A stretch of DNA of 64,000 nt. It comes from Lentisalinibacter salinarum. Its GTDB lineage: Bacteria > Pseudomonadota > Gammaproteobacteria > Steroidobacterales > Woeseiaceae. Below the pieces are notes generated by a model. That model worked only from the letters and a program-made list of their open reading frames with translations, was not told where the DNA came from and did no database searches. Location of the stretch: positions 248,001-312,000 of the forward strand of contig NZ_JAPDRH010000003.1 of the NCBI RefSeq assembly GCF_040706555.1. Direction: 5' to 3'. The position numbers were made by a program, and so were the translations under genes. Of this stretch, positions 23,518-31,430 are shown in pieces. Position 1 is the stretch's first letter. The number at the start of each line of letters is the position of its first letter.

Positions 23518-26034
23518 TCAGTCGAGCGAACGGGCCACTTCGACCCGCTCGTAGCACTCGATCTGGTCGCCGGCCTTGACGTCGTTGTAGTTGCGCACGC
23601 CGATGCCGCATTCGGTGCCGGCGCGCACCTCGTTGACGTCGTCCTTGTAGCGGCGCAGCGACTCCAGCTCGCCCTCGTAGATGACCACGTTGTCACGCAG
23701 CACGCGGATGGGGTTCGAGCGCTTCACGTAGCCGTCCACAACCATGCAGCCGGCCACCTGGCCGAACTTCGGCGAGCGGAACACCTCGCGCACCTCCGCC
23801 AGGCCGACGATCTGCTCGCGGATCTCCGGCGACAGCATGCCGGTGATGGCGGCCTTCACGTCGTCGATGGCCTCGTAGATGATGCTGTAGTAGCGCACAT
23901 CCACGCCGGTCTCCTTGATGGCGCCGCGCGCCGCGCTGTCCGCGCGCACGTTGAAGCCGATCACGATGGCATTCGAGGCCGAGGCCAGGTTGATATCGGA
24001 CTCGGTGATGCCGCCGACACCGGAGGCGATCACGTCCACCTTCACCTCGTCGCCGGAGAGCTTCGTCAGCGCATCCCGCAGCGCCTCGGCACTGCCGTGC
24101 ACGTCGGCCTTGATCAGCAGCTGCACGCTGGTGGTCTGTCCCTCGGACATCTGCGAGAAGACGTCTTCCAGCTTGGCCGCCTGCTGCTGGGCCAGCTTCA
24201 CGTCGCGGGACTTGCCCTGGCGGAACTCCGCGACCTCGCGGGCCTTGCGGTCGTCCCGGACGACCAGCATCTCGTCACCCGAATTCGGGGTACCGGAAAG
24301 GCCGAGCACGACCACCGGCGTCGACGGACCGGCGCTGTCCACCGGCTCCTGATTTTCGTCAAACATGGCCCGTACACGGCCGTATTCCTCGCCGGCGAGG
24401 ATGGCGTCGCCCACCTTGAGCGTGCCGCTCTGCACCAGCACGGTTGCGACGGCGCCGCGGCCCGTCTCCAGGCTGGACTCGACCACCACACCCTTCGCCG
24501 GGCCCTCGGCCACGGCCTTCAGGTCCATGAGTTCGGCCTGCAGGGAGAGCGCCTCGAGCAGTTCGTCCACGCCCTCGCCGGTGTGGGCGGAGACGTTGAC
24601 GAACAGCGTGTCGCCGCCCCACTGCTCTGGGATCACCTCGTGCTGGGACAGCTCGTTCCGGACCCGGTCCGGATCCGCTTCCTCACGGTCGATCTTGTTG
24701 ACCGCCACGACAATCGGCACCCCGGCCGCCTTGGCGTGCTGTACTGCCTCGATGGTCTGCGGCATGACGCCGTCGTCTGCGGCGACCACCAGAATGACGA
24801 CGTCAGTCACCTGCGCGCCGCGGGCCCGCATGGCCGTGAAGGCGGCGTGGCCCGGCGTATCCAGGAAGGTCACGCTGCCCTTCTCGGTGGGCACCTGGTA
24901 GGCGCCGATATGCTGGGTGATGCCGCCGGCCTCGCCTGCCGCCACCTTGGTGCGGCGGATGTAGTCCAGCAGCGAGGTCTTGCCGTGGTCCACGTGGCCC
25001 ATGATGGTGACCACCGGCGAGCGCGGGACTTTCTCGCCCTCCACCTCGACGTCGGCGAGCACGTCCTCGTCGACGGAGCTTTCGGCCAGCGGCTTCGCCG
25101 TATGGCCCATCTCCTCCACGACCAGCACGGCGGTGTCCTGGTCAATGACCTGGTTGATCGTGACCATCGCGCCCATGCCCATGAGCACCTTTATGACCTC
25201 CGGCGCCTTGACCGCCATGCGCTGGGCGAGATCCGCGACCGTGATGGTCTCCGGGATCTCCACTTCGCGCACCACCGGGGCCGTGGGCCGCTCGAAGCCG
25301 TGCTGGGAGTCCACGCTGACGGACACGGGGCGCCGGCGCTGCGGCCGCTTGCGCTTGCGGCGGCCGCTCTTGTCGCCGGCGACGTGCAGTTCCTTGCGGC
25401 CGTAGCGGGTGCTCTGGTCCTTCTTCGACTCTTTCTCCCGCCTGTCCTTGGCGGCGGCTTCCTTGCGCTCCTGTTCGGCGCGCTCGGCCGCCTGCAGCGC
25501 TGCGGCGGCCTCGCTCTCGGCCTTTTCGCGAGCCTCGCGCTCCTGCTCTTCCTTTTCCTGCTGCTCGGCACGGGCCGCCTCGGCCTCTTCCTTGCGGAGC
25601 TTCTCCTGGCGCTCGGCCTCGATGCGCTCCTGCTCCAGGCGTGCCGCCTCCTCGCGCTCCTGCTCCTCGCGGCGCTGGCGGTCCAGCTCTTCCTGCTGGG
25701 CCTTGGCCTGCTGCTCCAGCACGTCGCGCTTCACGTAGGTGCGCTTGCGGCGCACTTCCACGTTGACCGTGCGGGAACGGCCCTGGGCACCGGAGAGCCG
25801 CAATTCCGACTGCGACTTGCGCTTCAGCGTGATCTTCTTCGGGCCGGCTCCGGCACCGCTCTCGTCGCGACCGTGAGAGCGGCGCAGGTGCGAGAGCAGC
25901 TCGAGCTTCGCATCCTCGCTGATCGTATCGTCCTGGCCGCTGACCTTGATGCCCGCTTCGTCCAGCTGAGAGATCAGCTTGTCGACCGGCACCTTCAGTA
26001 CCTCGGCGAACTGTGCGACAGTGACTTCAGCCAT
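23518..26034 (-). CDS. infB: Translation initiation factor IF-2
   Basis: GTPase delivering initiator tRNA to the 30S subunit. The 838-aa protein opens with an IF2-N domain (MAEVTVAQFAEVLKVPVDKLISQLDEAGIKV). A charged, helix-prone low-complexity region (E, R, Q, A; residues about 105-235) precedes a second IF2-N domain (ITVADLAQRMAVKAPEVIKVLMGMGAMVTIN). The G domain has GHVDHGKT at residues 346-353, DTPGHAAF and NKID. Domains II, III and the C-terminal fMet-tRNA-binding domain follow (VRAGTECGIGVRNYNDVKAGDQIECYE). It is between nusA (18-base gap) and rbfA. The initiator tRNA is encoded upstream in the same direction. Confidence 0.98.
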   Translation of the reverse strand: MAEVTVAQFAEVLKVPVDKLISQLDEAGIKVSGQDDTISEDAKLELLSHLRRSHGRDESGAGAGPKKITLKRKSQSELRLSGAQGRSRTVNVEVRRKRTYVKRDVLEQQAKAQQEELDRQRREEQEREEAARLEQERIEAERQEKLRKEEAEAARAEQQEKEEQEREAREKAESEAAAALQAAERAEQERKEAAAKDRREKESKKDQSTRYGRKELHVAGDKSGRRKRKRPQRRRPVSVSVDSQHGFERPTAPVVREVEIPETITVADLAQRMAVKAPEVIKVLMGMGAMVTINQVIDQDTAVLVVEEMGHTAKPLAESSVDEDVLADVEVEGEKVPRSPVVTIMGHVDHGKTSLLDYIRRTKVAAGEAGGITQHIGAYQVPTEKGSVTFLDTPGHAAFTAMRARGAQVTDVVILVVAADDGVMPQTIEAVQHAKAAGVPIVVAVNKIDREEADPDRVRNELSQHEVIPEQWGGDTLFVNVSAHTGEGVDELLEALSLQAELMDLKAVAEGPAKGVVVESSLETGRGAVATVLVQSGTLKVGDAILAGEEYGRVRAMFDENQEPVDSAGPSTPVVVLGLSGTPNSGDEMLVVRDDRKAREVAEFRQGKSRDVKLAQQQAAKLEDVFSQMSEGQTTSVQLLIKADVHGSAEALRDALTKLSGDEVKVDVIASGVGGITESDINLASASNAIVIGFNVRADSAARGAIKETGVDVRYYSIIYEAIDDVKAAITGMLSPEIREQIVGLAEVREVFRSPKFGQVAGCMVVDGYVKRSNPIRVLRDNVVIYEGELESLRRYKDDVNEVRAGTECGIGVRNYNDVKAGDQIECYERVEVARSLD

Positions 26035-26052
26035 ACCTAAAACTCCTGTTAA

Positions 26053-27573
26053 TCAGGCCCGCTCCTGCTGCTGCTCTTCTTCCTGCTCGAACCAGTGCGC
26101 GCGCGCAGCCATGATCAGCGCAGCCGCCTGCTCCTGGTCCATGTCTTCCTGGATCTCCAGCAGATCGTCCACCGCCTGCTCCGCCAGGTCTTCACGCGTC
26201 ACCACGCCCTCGCTGGCGAGCAGATAGGCGAGTTCGCGCGTCATGCCGTCCAGCGCCAGCAGATCCTCGGCGGGCTCCGCCTCGTCGATCTTCTCCTCGC
26301 TGGCGATCGCCTGGGTCAGCAGGACGTCACGGGCGCGGTTGCGGAGCTCGTCAACGATGTCCTCGTCGAACTCCTCGATCTCGGCCAGCTCGGCCGCCGG
26401 CACATAGGCCACTTCCTCCACCGTGGAGAAGCCTTCCTGCACCAGGATCATGGCCACCTCCTCGTCGACGTCGAGGCTCTTCATGAACATCTCGGTGAGC
26501 TCGCGCATCTCCGATTCGCTCTTCTCCTCGGCATCGGCGGCGGTCATGACGTTCAGTTCCCAGCCGGTCAGCTCGCTCGCCAGACGGATGTTCTGGCCGC
26601 CGCGGCCGATGGCCTGGGACAGCTTGTCCTCTTCCACCGCGATATCCATGCTGTGAGCCTCCTCGTCCATGACGATGGAGACGACGTCCGCCGGCGACAT
26701 CGCGTTGACGACGAACTGGGCCGGGTTGTCGTCCCAGAGGATGATGTCGACACGCTCGCCCGCCAGCTCGTTGGAGACCGCCTGTACCCGGGAGCCGCGC
26801 ATGCCGACGCACGCGCCCACCGGGTCGATGCGCCGATCGTTGCTCTTCACCGCGATCTTCGCCCGCAGGCCCGGATCACGGGCGGCGGCGACGATATCGA
26901 TCAGGCCCTGCCCCACCTCGGGGACCTCCAGCCGGAACAGGTCGATCAGGAACTCGGGCGAGGTCCGGGTCATGAACAGCTGCGGTCCCCTGAGCTCGGA
27001 GCGGACCTCGACCAGACGCGCCTTGATGCGATCCTGGGGACGCACCGGCTCGCGCGGGATCATGTTCTCGCGGGGCACGAAACCCTCGGCATTGCCGCCC
27101 AGGTCGATGAACACGCCGTTTCGGTCCACGCGCTTCACGAGACCGCTCAGCAGTTCGCCGACCCGGTCCTGGAATTCCTCGACCACCTGCTCGCGCTCGG
27201 CCTCGCGCACCTTCTGCACGATCACCTGCTTGGCGGTCTGGGCGGCGATGCGGCCGAACTCCACGGACTCCATCGGCACCTCGACGTAGCCGCCCGGCTC
27301 GGCGTCCGGGTCGATCTCGACGGCGTCGATCATCCTCAGCTCGCGGTCCGGAAACTCGAGTTCGGTGGACTCGTCCTCGAACACCAGCCAGCGGCGGAAC
27401 GTATCGTAATCACCGGTCTGGCGGTCGATGGCCACGCGCACGTCGATATCCTCGCCGTGGCGCTTGCGCGTGGCCGACGCCAGCGCCGCCTCGATCGCCT
27501 CGAAGATAATCTCCTTGTCCACGCCCTTCTCGTTAGAGACGGCGTCGACCACCATCAGAATTTCCTTGCTCAT
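26053..27573 (-). CDS. nusA: Transcription termination/antitermination factor NusA
   Basis: RNA polymerase-binding elongation factor. The 506-aa protein has an N-terminal polymerase-binding domain (KEILMVVDAVSNEKGVDKEIIFEAIEAALASATRKR) and an S1 domain (GELLSGLVKRVDRNGVFIDLGGNAEGFVPRENMIPRE). Two KH domains follow (KSNDRRIDPVGACVGMRGSRVQAVSNELAGERVDIILW and then AIGRGGQNIRLASELTGWELNVM). Two C-terminal acidic repeats end in the glutamine-rich QEEEQQQERA. The presence of both acidic repeats is the gammaproteobacterial form. It is 34 bases after rimP. Terminators before rimP suggest autoregulation by NusA. Confidence 0.98.
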   Translation of the reverse strand: MSKEILMVVDAVSNEKGVDKEIIFEAIEAALASATRKRHGEDIDVRVAIDRQTGDYDTFRRWLVFEDESTELEFPDRELRMIDAVEIDPDAEPGGYVEVPMESVEFGRIAAQTAKQVIVQKVREAEREQVVEEFQDRVGELLSGLVKRVDRNGVFIDLGGNAEGFVPRENMIPREPVRPQDRIKARLVEVRSELRGPQLFMTRTSPEFLIDLFRLEVPEVGQGLIDIVAAARDPGLRAKIAVKSNDRRIDPVGACVGMRGSRVQAVSNELAGERVDIILWDDNPAQFVVNAMSPADVVSIVMDEEAHSMDIAVEEDKLSQAIGRGGQNIRLASELTGWELNVMTAADAEEKSESEMRELTEMFMKSLDVDEEVAMILVQEGFSTVEEVAYVPAAELAEIEEFDEDIVDELRNRARDVLLTQAIASEEKIDEAEPAEDLLALDGMTRELAYLLASEGVVTREDLAEQAVDDLLEIQEDMDQEQAAALIMAARAHWFEQEEEQQQERA

Positions 27574-27607
27574 ACCTGTCGTTTCTCCACCCAGCCCGAT
27601 ATGGTGG

Positions 27608-28054
27608 CTAAAGCTCGGGAACCAACCTCGCCTTGTCGATATCGGCGATGCGCAGCCGATAGAGTTCGCCGTCCACGCGCATCGCCACGTAACCGTCTTC
27701 CACGCCTTCCAGCGTGCCGCGGAACCGTCGCCGGCCGTCCAGCGGGATCCTCAGTTCGACCTTGGCCTCGCTGCCGATGAACCGCTCGAAGTGCTCCGGG
27801 CGCTTCAGCGGCCGATCCAGACCGGGCGAGGACACCTCCAGCACGTACTCGCCGGGAATCGGGTCCTCCACGTCCAGCACGCCGCTCACCTGGTGGCTCA
27901 CCCGCTCGCAATCCTCGAGGCTCACGCCTTCGGGCTTGTCGATGTAGAGCCGCAGCAGCCCCTTGCCGCCGATGCGGGCCTCCAGGTCCACGAGCTCGTA
28001 GCCCATGGTCGCCAGCGTCGGCTCCAGCAGCTGCCTGATCTCGTCTTCTGTCAC
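27608..28054 (-). CDS. rimP: Ribosome maturation factor RimP
   Basis: 30S assembly factor of 148 aa, first protein gene of the rimP-nusA-infB operon. It starts at GTG 28054 with GAGGA five bases upstream. Family motifs: LLEPTLATMGYELVDLEARIGGKGLLRLYIDKPEGVSLEDCERVSHQVSGVLDVEDPIPGEYVLEVSSPGLDRPLKRPEHFERFIG, then a C-terminal SH3-like domain (RRRFRGTLEGVEDGYVAM). Two terminators lie between it and the upstream initiator tRNA. Confidence 0.97.
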   Translation of the reverse strand: MTEDEIRQLLEPTLATMGYELVDLEARIGGKGLLRLYIDKPEGVSLEDCERVSHQVSGVLDVEDPIPGEYVLEVSSPGLDRPLKRPEHFERFIGSEAKVELRIPLDGRRRFRGTLEGVEDGYVAMRVDGELYRLRIADIDKARLVPEL

Positions 28055-28090
28055 TCTTCCTCTGTCACCGGCCCCGTCGGGGGCCCCAAC

Positions 28091-28114
28091 AAAAAATGGG
28101 CCCCAGGGCCCATT
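28091..28114 (-). terminator. Second terminator between tRNA-fMet and rimP
   Basis: On the minus strand AATGGGCCC, a 2-base loop and GGGCCCATT, then six T (28096-28091). It is only about 40 bases upstream of the rimP start. Confidence 0.82.
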
Positions 28115-28174
28115 TCGTTCCTGCTCGTGCCCTGGCTTGCCGACCCTGGATCCGGCAGACCTTTCCGGGCAAAC

Positions 28175-28198
28175 AAAAAGCCCCGAGCGGGGCTTTTT
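28175..28198 (-). terminator. Terminator of tRNA-fMet
   Basis: AAAAAGCCCC, loop GAGC, GGGGCTTTTT: symmetrical, so potentially bidirectional. On the minus strand it begins about 15 bases after the tRNA 3' end. Confidence 0.85.
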
Positions 28199-28212
28199 GT
28201 CACCAAAAACCT

Positions 28213-28289
28213 TGGTAGCGGGGGCAGGATTCGAACCTGCGACCTTCGGGTTATGAGCCCGACGAGCTGCCAGACTGCTCCACCCCGCA
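28213..28289 (-). tRNA. Initiator tRNA-fMet (CAT)
   Basis: 77-nt tRNA with encoded CCA. It aligns base for base with E. coli initiator tRNA: anticodon loop CTCATAA flanked by the three consecutive G-C pairs (GGG/CCC) required for P-site binding, D-stem GAGC/GCTC, and an unpaired first acceptor position. Position 1 is U and position 72 is U, instead of the usual C1-A72. As in E. coli (metY) it stands upstream of rimP-nusA-infB. It has its own promoter and terminator. Confidence 0.95.
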
Positions 28290-28303
28290 TCCGCAGGACC
28301 CGA

Positions 28304-28333
28304 ATAGTACTAGAGAAGCCGCGTTGGTTTCAA
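28304..28333 (-). promoter_or_regulatory. Promoter of tRNA-fMet
   Basis: Minus strand TTGAAA (28333-28328), 18-bp spacer, TACTAT (28309-28304), followed by a G+C-rich discriminator, the arrangement of stringently controlled stable-RNA promoters. The start would be about 5-8 bases before the mature tRNA. Confidence 0.68.
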
Positions 28334-28372
28334 CCGTCGCAGCGAGAACGGTCCCGGATCCGCTCGGTCCCG

Positions 28373-29833
28373 TCACGCCATGACGCTCGCGCACAGTGCC
28401 AGCAGCGTGCCGGGGACCAGGCCGAGGCCGAGAATGGCCAGTCCATTGACGCTGAGCACGACCTGCATCTCGCGCGGTGCCGTCAGTGGCGCACTGTCGT
28501 CGGGCGCATCGAAATAGACGAACTTCAGCACCCGCAGGTAATAGAAGGCGCCGATCACCGAGAAGACCACCATGAGCAGGGCCAGCCACGTGTAGATGAC
28601 GCCCTCGGGCGCCAGCCGGCCGGCTTCCAGCACGGCGGAGATCACGTTCAGCTTCGCCCAGAAGCCCACCCAGGGCGGGATGCCGGCCATACCGAACATG
28701 AAGCACGCCATCATCGCGGCGAACCAGGGGCTGCGGCTGTTGAGTCCCTTGAAGTCGCTGATCTCCTCAGCCTCGAAACCTTGCCGGGACAGCAGGATCA
28801 CCATGCCGAAGGCGCCGGCGGCCATCAGGACGTAGGTGATGGTGTAGTACATGGCGGCCTGGTAGCCCGCCTGGGTGCCGGTGAAGATCCCGAGCAGGAT
28901 GAAGCCGACGTGGCCGATGGTCGAGTACGCCAGCATGCGCTTGATATTGGACTGGGCGATGGCCACGACGTTACCCAGGCCGAGAGAGAGTACGGCCAGG
29001 ATCATGAGCATGCCCTGCCAGGCCCCGTGCAGCTCCGGCAGGCCGTCGACCAGTATGCGCATGGCGAGTGCGAAGGCCGCCACCTTCGGCGCCGAGGCGA
29101 TCAGCAGGGTCACGGGCGTGCGCGCGCCCTGGTAAACGTCCGGCAGCCACATGTGGAACGGCACGGCGCCGAACTTGAACGCGATGCCGACCACCAGGAA
29201 CGCCAGCCCGAACCACAGCGCGACGTCATCAGGACCCGCGCTGCGGATGGCCAGCGAAAGCGGGCCGAACTCGAGCACGCCCGTCACGCCGTAGATGTAG
29301 GAGATGCCGAAAAGCAGCATGCCCGAGGCGATGGCGCCGAGGACGAAGTACTTCATGGCCGATTCGGCGGCCACGGGGGAGTCCCGGTCGAAGGCCACGA
29401 GCGCGTACAGGGCCAGGGACAGCATCTCGAGGCCCAGGTACATGGTCAGCAGACTGTTGGCCGAGATCATCACCAGGACGCCCAGCAGCGCGAACAGCCC
29501 GAGGGTGTAGAACTCGCCCCGGGTGAGGCCGTTCACCGTCAGATACTGGCGGGAATAGATGAACACCAGCGCCATGAGGCCCACCGAGACGATCTTCAGG
29601 ATCTGTCCCATCGGGTCGGCCACGTAGCTGCCCGAGAACGTGAGGGTGCGCAGGTCCGGCGCGGAGCCGAGGATGGCCGCGAGCGTCACCGCCAGCGCGC
29701 CCATCGCCAGCCACCAGGTCACGATGCGGCGTTCGTCGCTCACGAACAGGTCGGCGATCAGCACCACGCAGATCAGCCCGAGCAGTACGATCTCGGGGAG
29801 CGCGGGACTGAAATCGGGAACGATGAAATCCAT
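28373..29833 (-). CDS. nuoN: NADH-quinone oxidoreductase subunit N
   Basis: Antiporter-like proton-translocating membrane subunit of complex I. The 486-aa protein has about 14 hydrophobic helices. Family motifs: LYALVAFDRDSPVAAESAMKYFVLGAIASGMLLFGISYIYG with the key Glu and Lys, KFGAVPFHMWLPDVYQGARTPVT, and a lysine in QSNIKRMLAYSTIGHVGFILLG. Last of the 14 nuo genes; 41 bases after nuoM. No strong terminator is seen before the tRNA-fMet promoter. Confidence 0.97.
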   Translation of the reverse strand: MDFIVPDFSPALPEIVLLGLICVVLIADLFVSDERRIVTWWLAMGALAVTLAAILGSAPDLRTLTFSGSYVADPMGQILKIVSVGLMALVFIYSRQYLTVNGLTRGEFYTLGLFALLGVLVMISANSLLTMYLGLEMLSLALYALVAFDRDSPVAAESAMKYFVLGAIASGMLLFGISYIYGVTGVLEFGPLSLAIRSAGPDDVALWFGLAFLVVGIAFKFGAVPFHMWLPDVYQGARTPVTLLIASAPKVAAFALAMRILVDGLPELHGAWQGMLMILAVLSLGLGNVVAIAQSNIKRMLAYSTIGHVGFILLGIFTGTQAGYQAAMYYTITYVLMAAGAFGMVILLSRQGFEAEEISDFKGLNSRSPWFAAMMACFMFGMAGIPPWVGFWAKLNVISAVLEAGRLAPEGVIYTWLALLMVVFSVIGAFYYLRVLKFVYFDAPDDSAPLTAPREMQVVLSVNGLAILGLGLVPGTLLALCASVMA

Positions 29834-29874
29834 CTGTCAAACCTTGGGTTGAGTGTTCCGGTTTACCGCGCCGT

Positions 29875-31404
29875 TCACAGTTTCGACCGGCTCATCTGAT
29901 CGACCAGCTGATCCACGCTCGCCGACATGAGATCCACCAGCGGCGCCGGCCAGACGCCCAGCAGCAGCACGGCGACGGCGAGCACGCCCAGCACCAGGAA
30001 CTCCCGGCCGTTGAGGTCGGACAGGCCCGCGACCCGCTCGTTGGCCACCTCGCCGAAGACCACCCGTTTCACCATCCACAGGGTATAGGCGGCGCCCAGG
30101 ACGAGGGTGGTACCGGCCAGAAGCGCGTACCAGAACGAGGCCCTGAAGCTCGACAGAATCACCATGAACTCGCCGACGAAGCCGGAGGTGCCCGGCAGCC
30201 CGGCGTTGGCCATGGCGAACAGGACCATGAACGCGGCGAATACCGGCATGGTGTTCACCACGCCGCCGTAGTCGGCGATGCGCCGGGTGTGCAGGCGGTC
30301 GTACATCACGCCCACGCAGAGGAACAGGGCGCCGGAGACGAGGCCGTGGGAGACCATCTGCACCATGCCGCCGGTGAGCCCGAGCCCGGCCCCGCTGACC
30401 GAGCCGGTGGACTGCTCGATGTCCCAGAGCACGAAGAAACCGAGGGTGACGAAGCCCATGTGGGCGATGGAGGAATAGGCGATCAGCTTCTTCAGGTCCT
30501 GCTGCACGAGGGCGACGAAGCCAATGTAGACCACCGCGATCAGCGACAGCGCGATCATCAGCCAGTCCAGCGCCTGGCTGGCATCCGGCAGGATCGGCAG
30601 GGACAGGCGGACGAAGCCGTAGCCGCCCATCTTCAGCATGATCGCCGCCAGGATCACCGAACCCCCGGTCGGCGCCTCCACGTGGGCGTCCGGCAGCCAG
30701 GTATGCACCGGCCACATCGGTACCTTCACGGCGAAGGCCAGCAGGAAGGCGAGGAAGATCAGAATCTGCGCCTCCATGCCGATGGGCATGGCGTGGAAAT
30801 CCAGGATGCCGTAGCTGCCCGACTGTACGTACAGCCAGATCAGCGAGACCAGCATGAACACCGAGCCGAGGAAGGTGTAGAGAAAGAACTTGATGGTGGC
30901 GTAGATCCGCCGCTCGCCGCCCCATACGCCGATGATCAGGAACATCGGCACCAGCATTGCCTCCCAGAAGACGTAGAACAGCATCGCGTCCAGCGCGCAG
31001 AACACGCCGACCATCAGCCCTTCGAGTATCAGGAAGGCGGCGAAATACTGGGCCGGGCGCTTCGTGATGCCGCGCCAGCCGGCGATGATCACCAGCGGCG
31101 TGATGAACGTGGTGAGCAGGATCAGCGGCACCGACAGCCCGTCGACGCCGAGGTGGTAGAAGACGTTGAAGGTCTCGATCCAGGACACCCGCTCGACGAA
31201 CTGCATGGCGGCGCTGGCCCGGTCGAAGCCGGTGAACAGCGGGATGCTGGCGGCAAGCGTCGCGAGCGAGGTGACCAGCGCCGTCAGGCGCATGGCAGAC
31301 GCGCGCGCCGAAGCCGCATCGTCGCCGTCGCCGATGACGAGCGCCAGCACGCCGCCGGCGATCGGCAACCAGATGAGCAGGCTCAGAAGAAAATCGAAAT
31401 CCAT
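29875..31404 (-). CDS. nuoM: NADH-quinone oxidoreductase subunit M
   Basis: Antiporter-like subunit of the complex I membrane arm, 509 aa and about 14 helices. Motifs include FYVFWEAMLVPMFLIIGVWGGERRIYATIKFFLYT (conserved Glu of TM5), FAVKVPMWPVHTWLPDAHVEAPTGGSVILAAIMLKMGGYG, and VQQDLKKLIAYSSIAHMGFVTLG with the channel lysine. It follows nuoL by 26 bases. Confidence 0.98.
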   Translation of the reverse strand: MDFDFLLSLLIWLPIAGGVLALVIGDGDDAASARASAMRLTALVTSLATLAASIPLFTGFDRASAAMQFVERVSWIETFNVFYHLGVDGLSVPLILLTTFITPLVIIAGWRGITKRPAQYFAAFLILEGLMVGVFCALDAMLFYVFWEAMLVPMFLIIGVWGGERRIYATIKFFLYTFLGSVFMLVSLIWLYVQSGSYGILDFHAMPIGMEAQILIFLAFLLAFAVKVPMWPVHTWLPDAHVEAPTGGSVILAAIMLKMGGYGFVRLSLPILPDASQALDWLMIALSLIAVVYIGFVALVQQDLKKLIAYSSIAHMGFVTLGFFVLWDIEQSTGSVSGAGLGLTGGMVQMVSHGLVSGALFLCVGVMYDRLHTRRIADYGGVVNTMPVFAAFMVLFAMANAGLPGTSGFVGEFMVILSSFRASFWYALLAGTTLVLGAAYTLWMVKRVVFGEVANERVAGLSDLNGREFLVLGVLAVAVLLLGVWPAPLVDLMSASVDQLVDQMSRSKL

Positions 31405-31430
31405 GGACAGACCCGTTCAGACTCCGGCGC

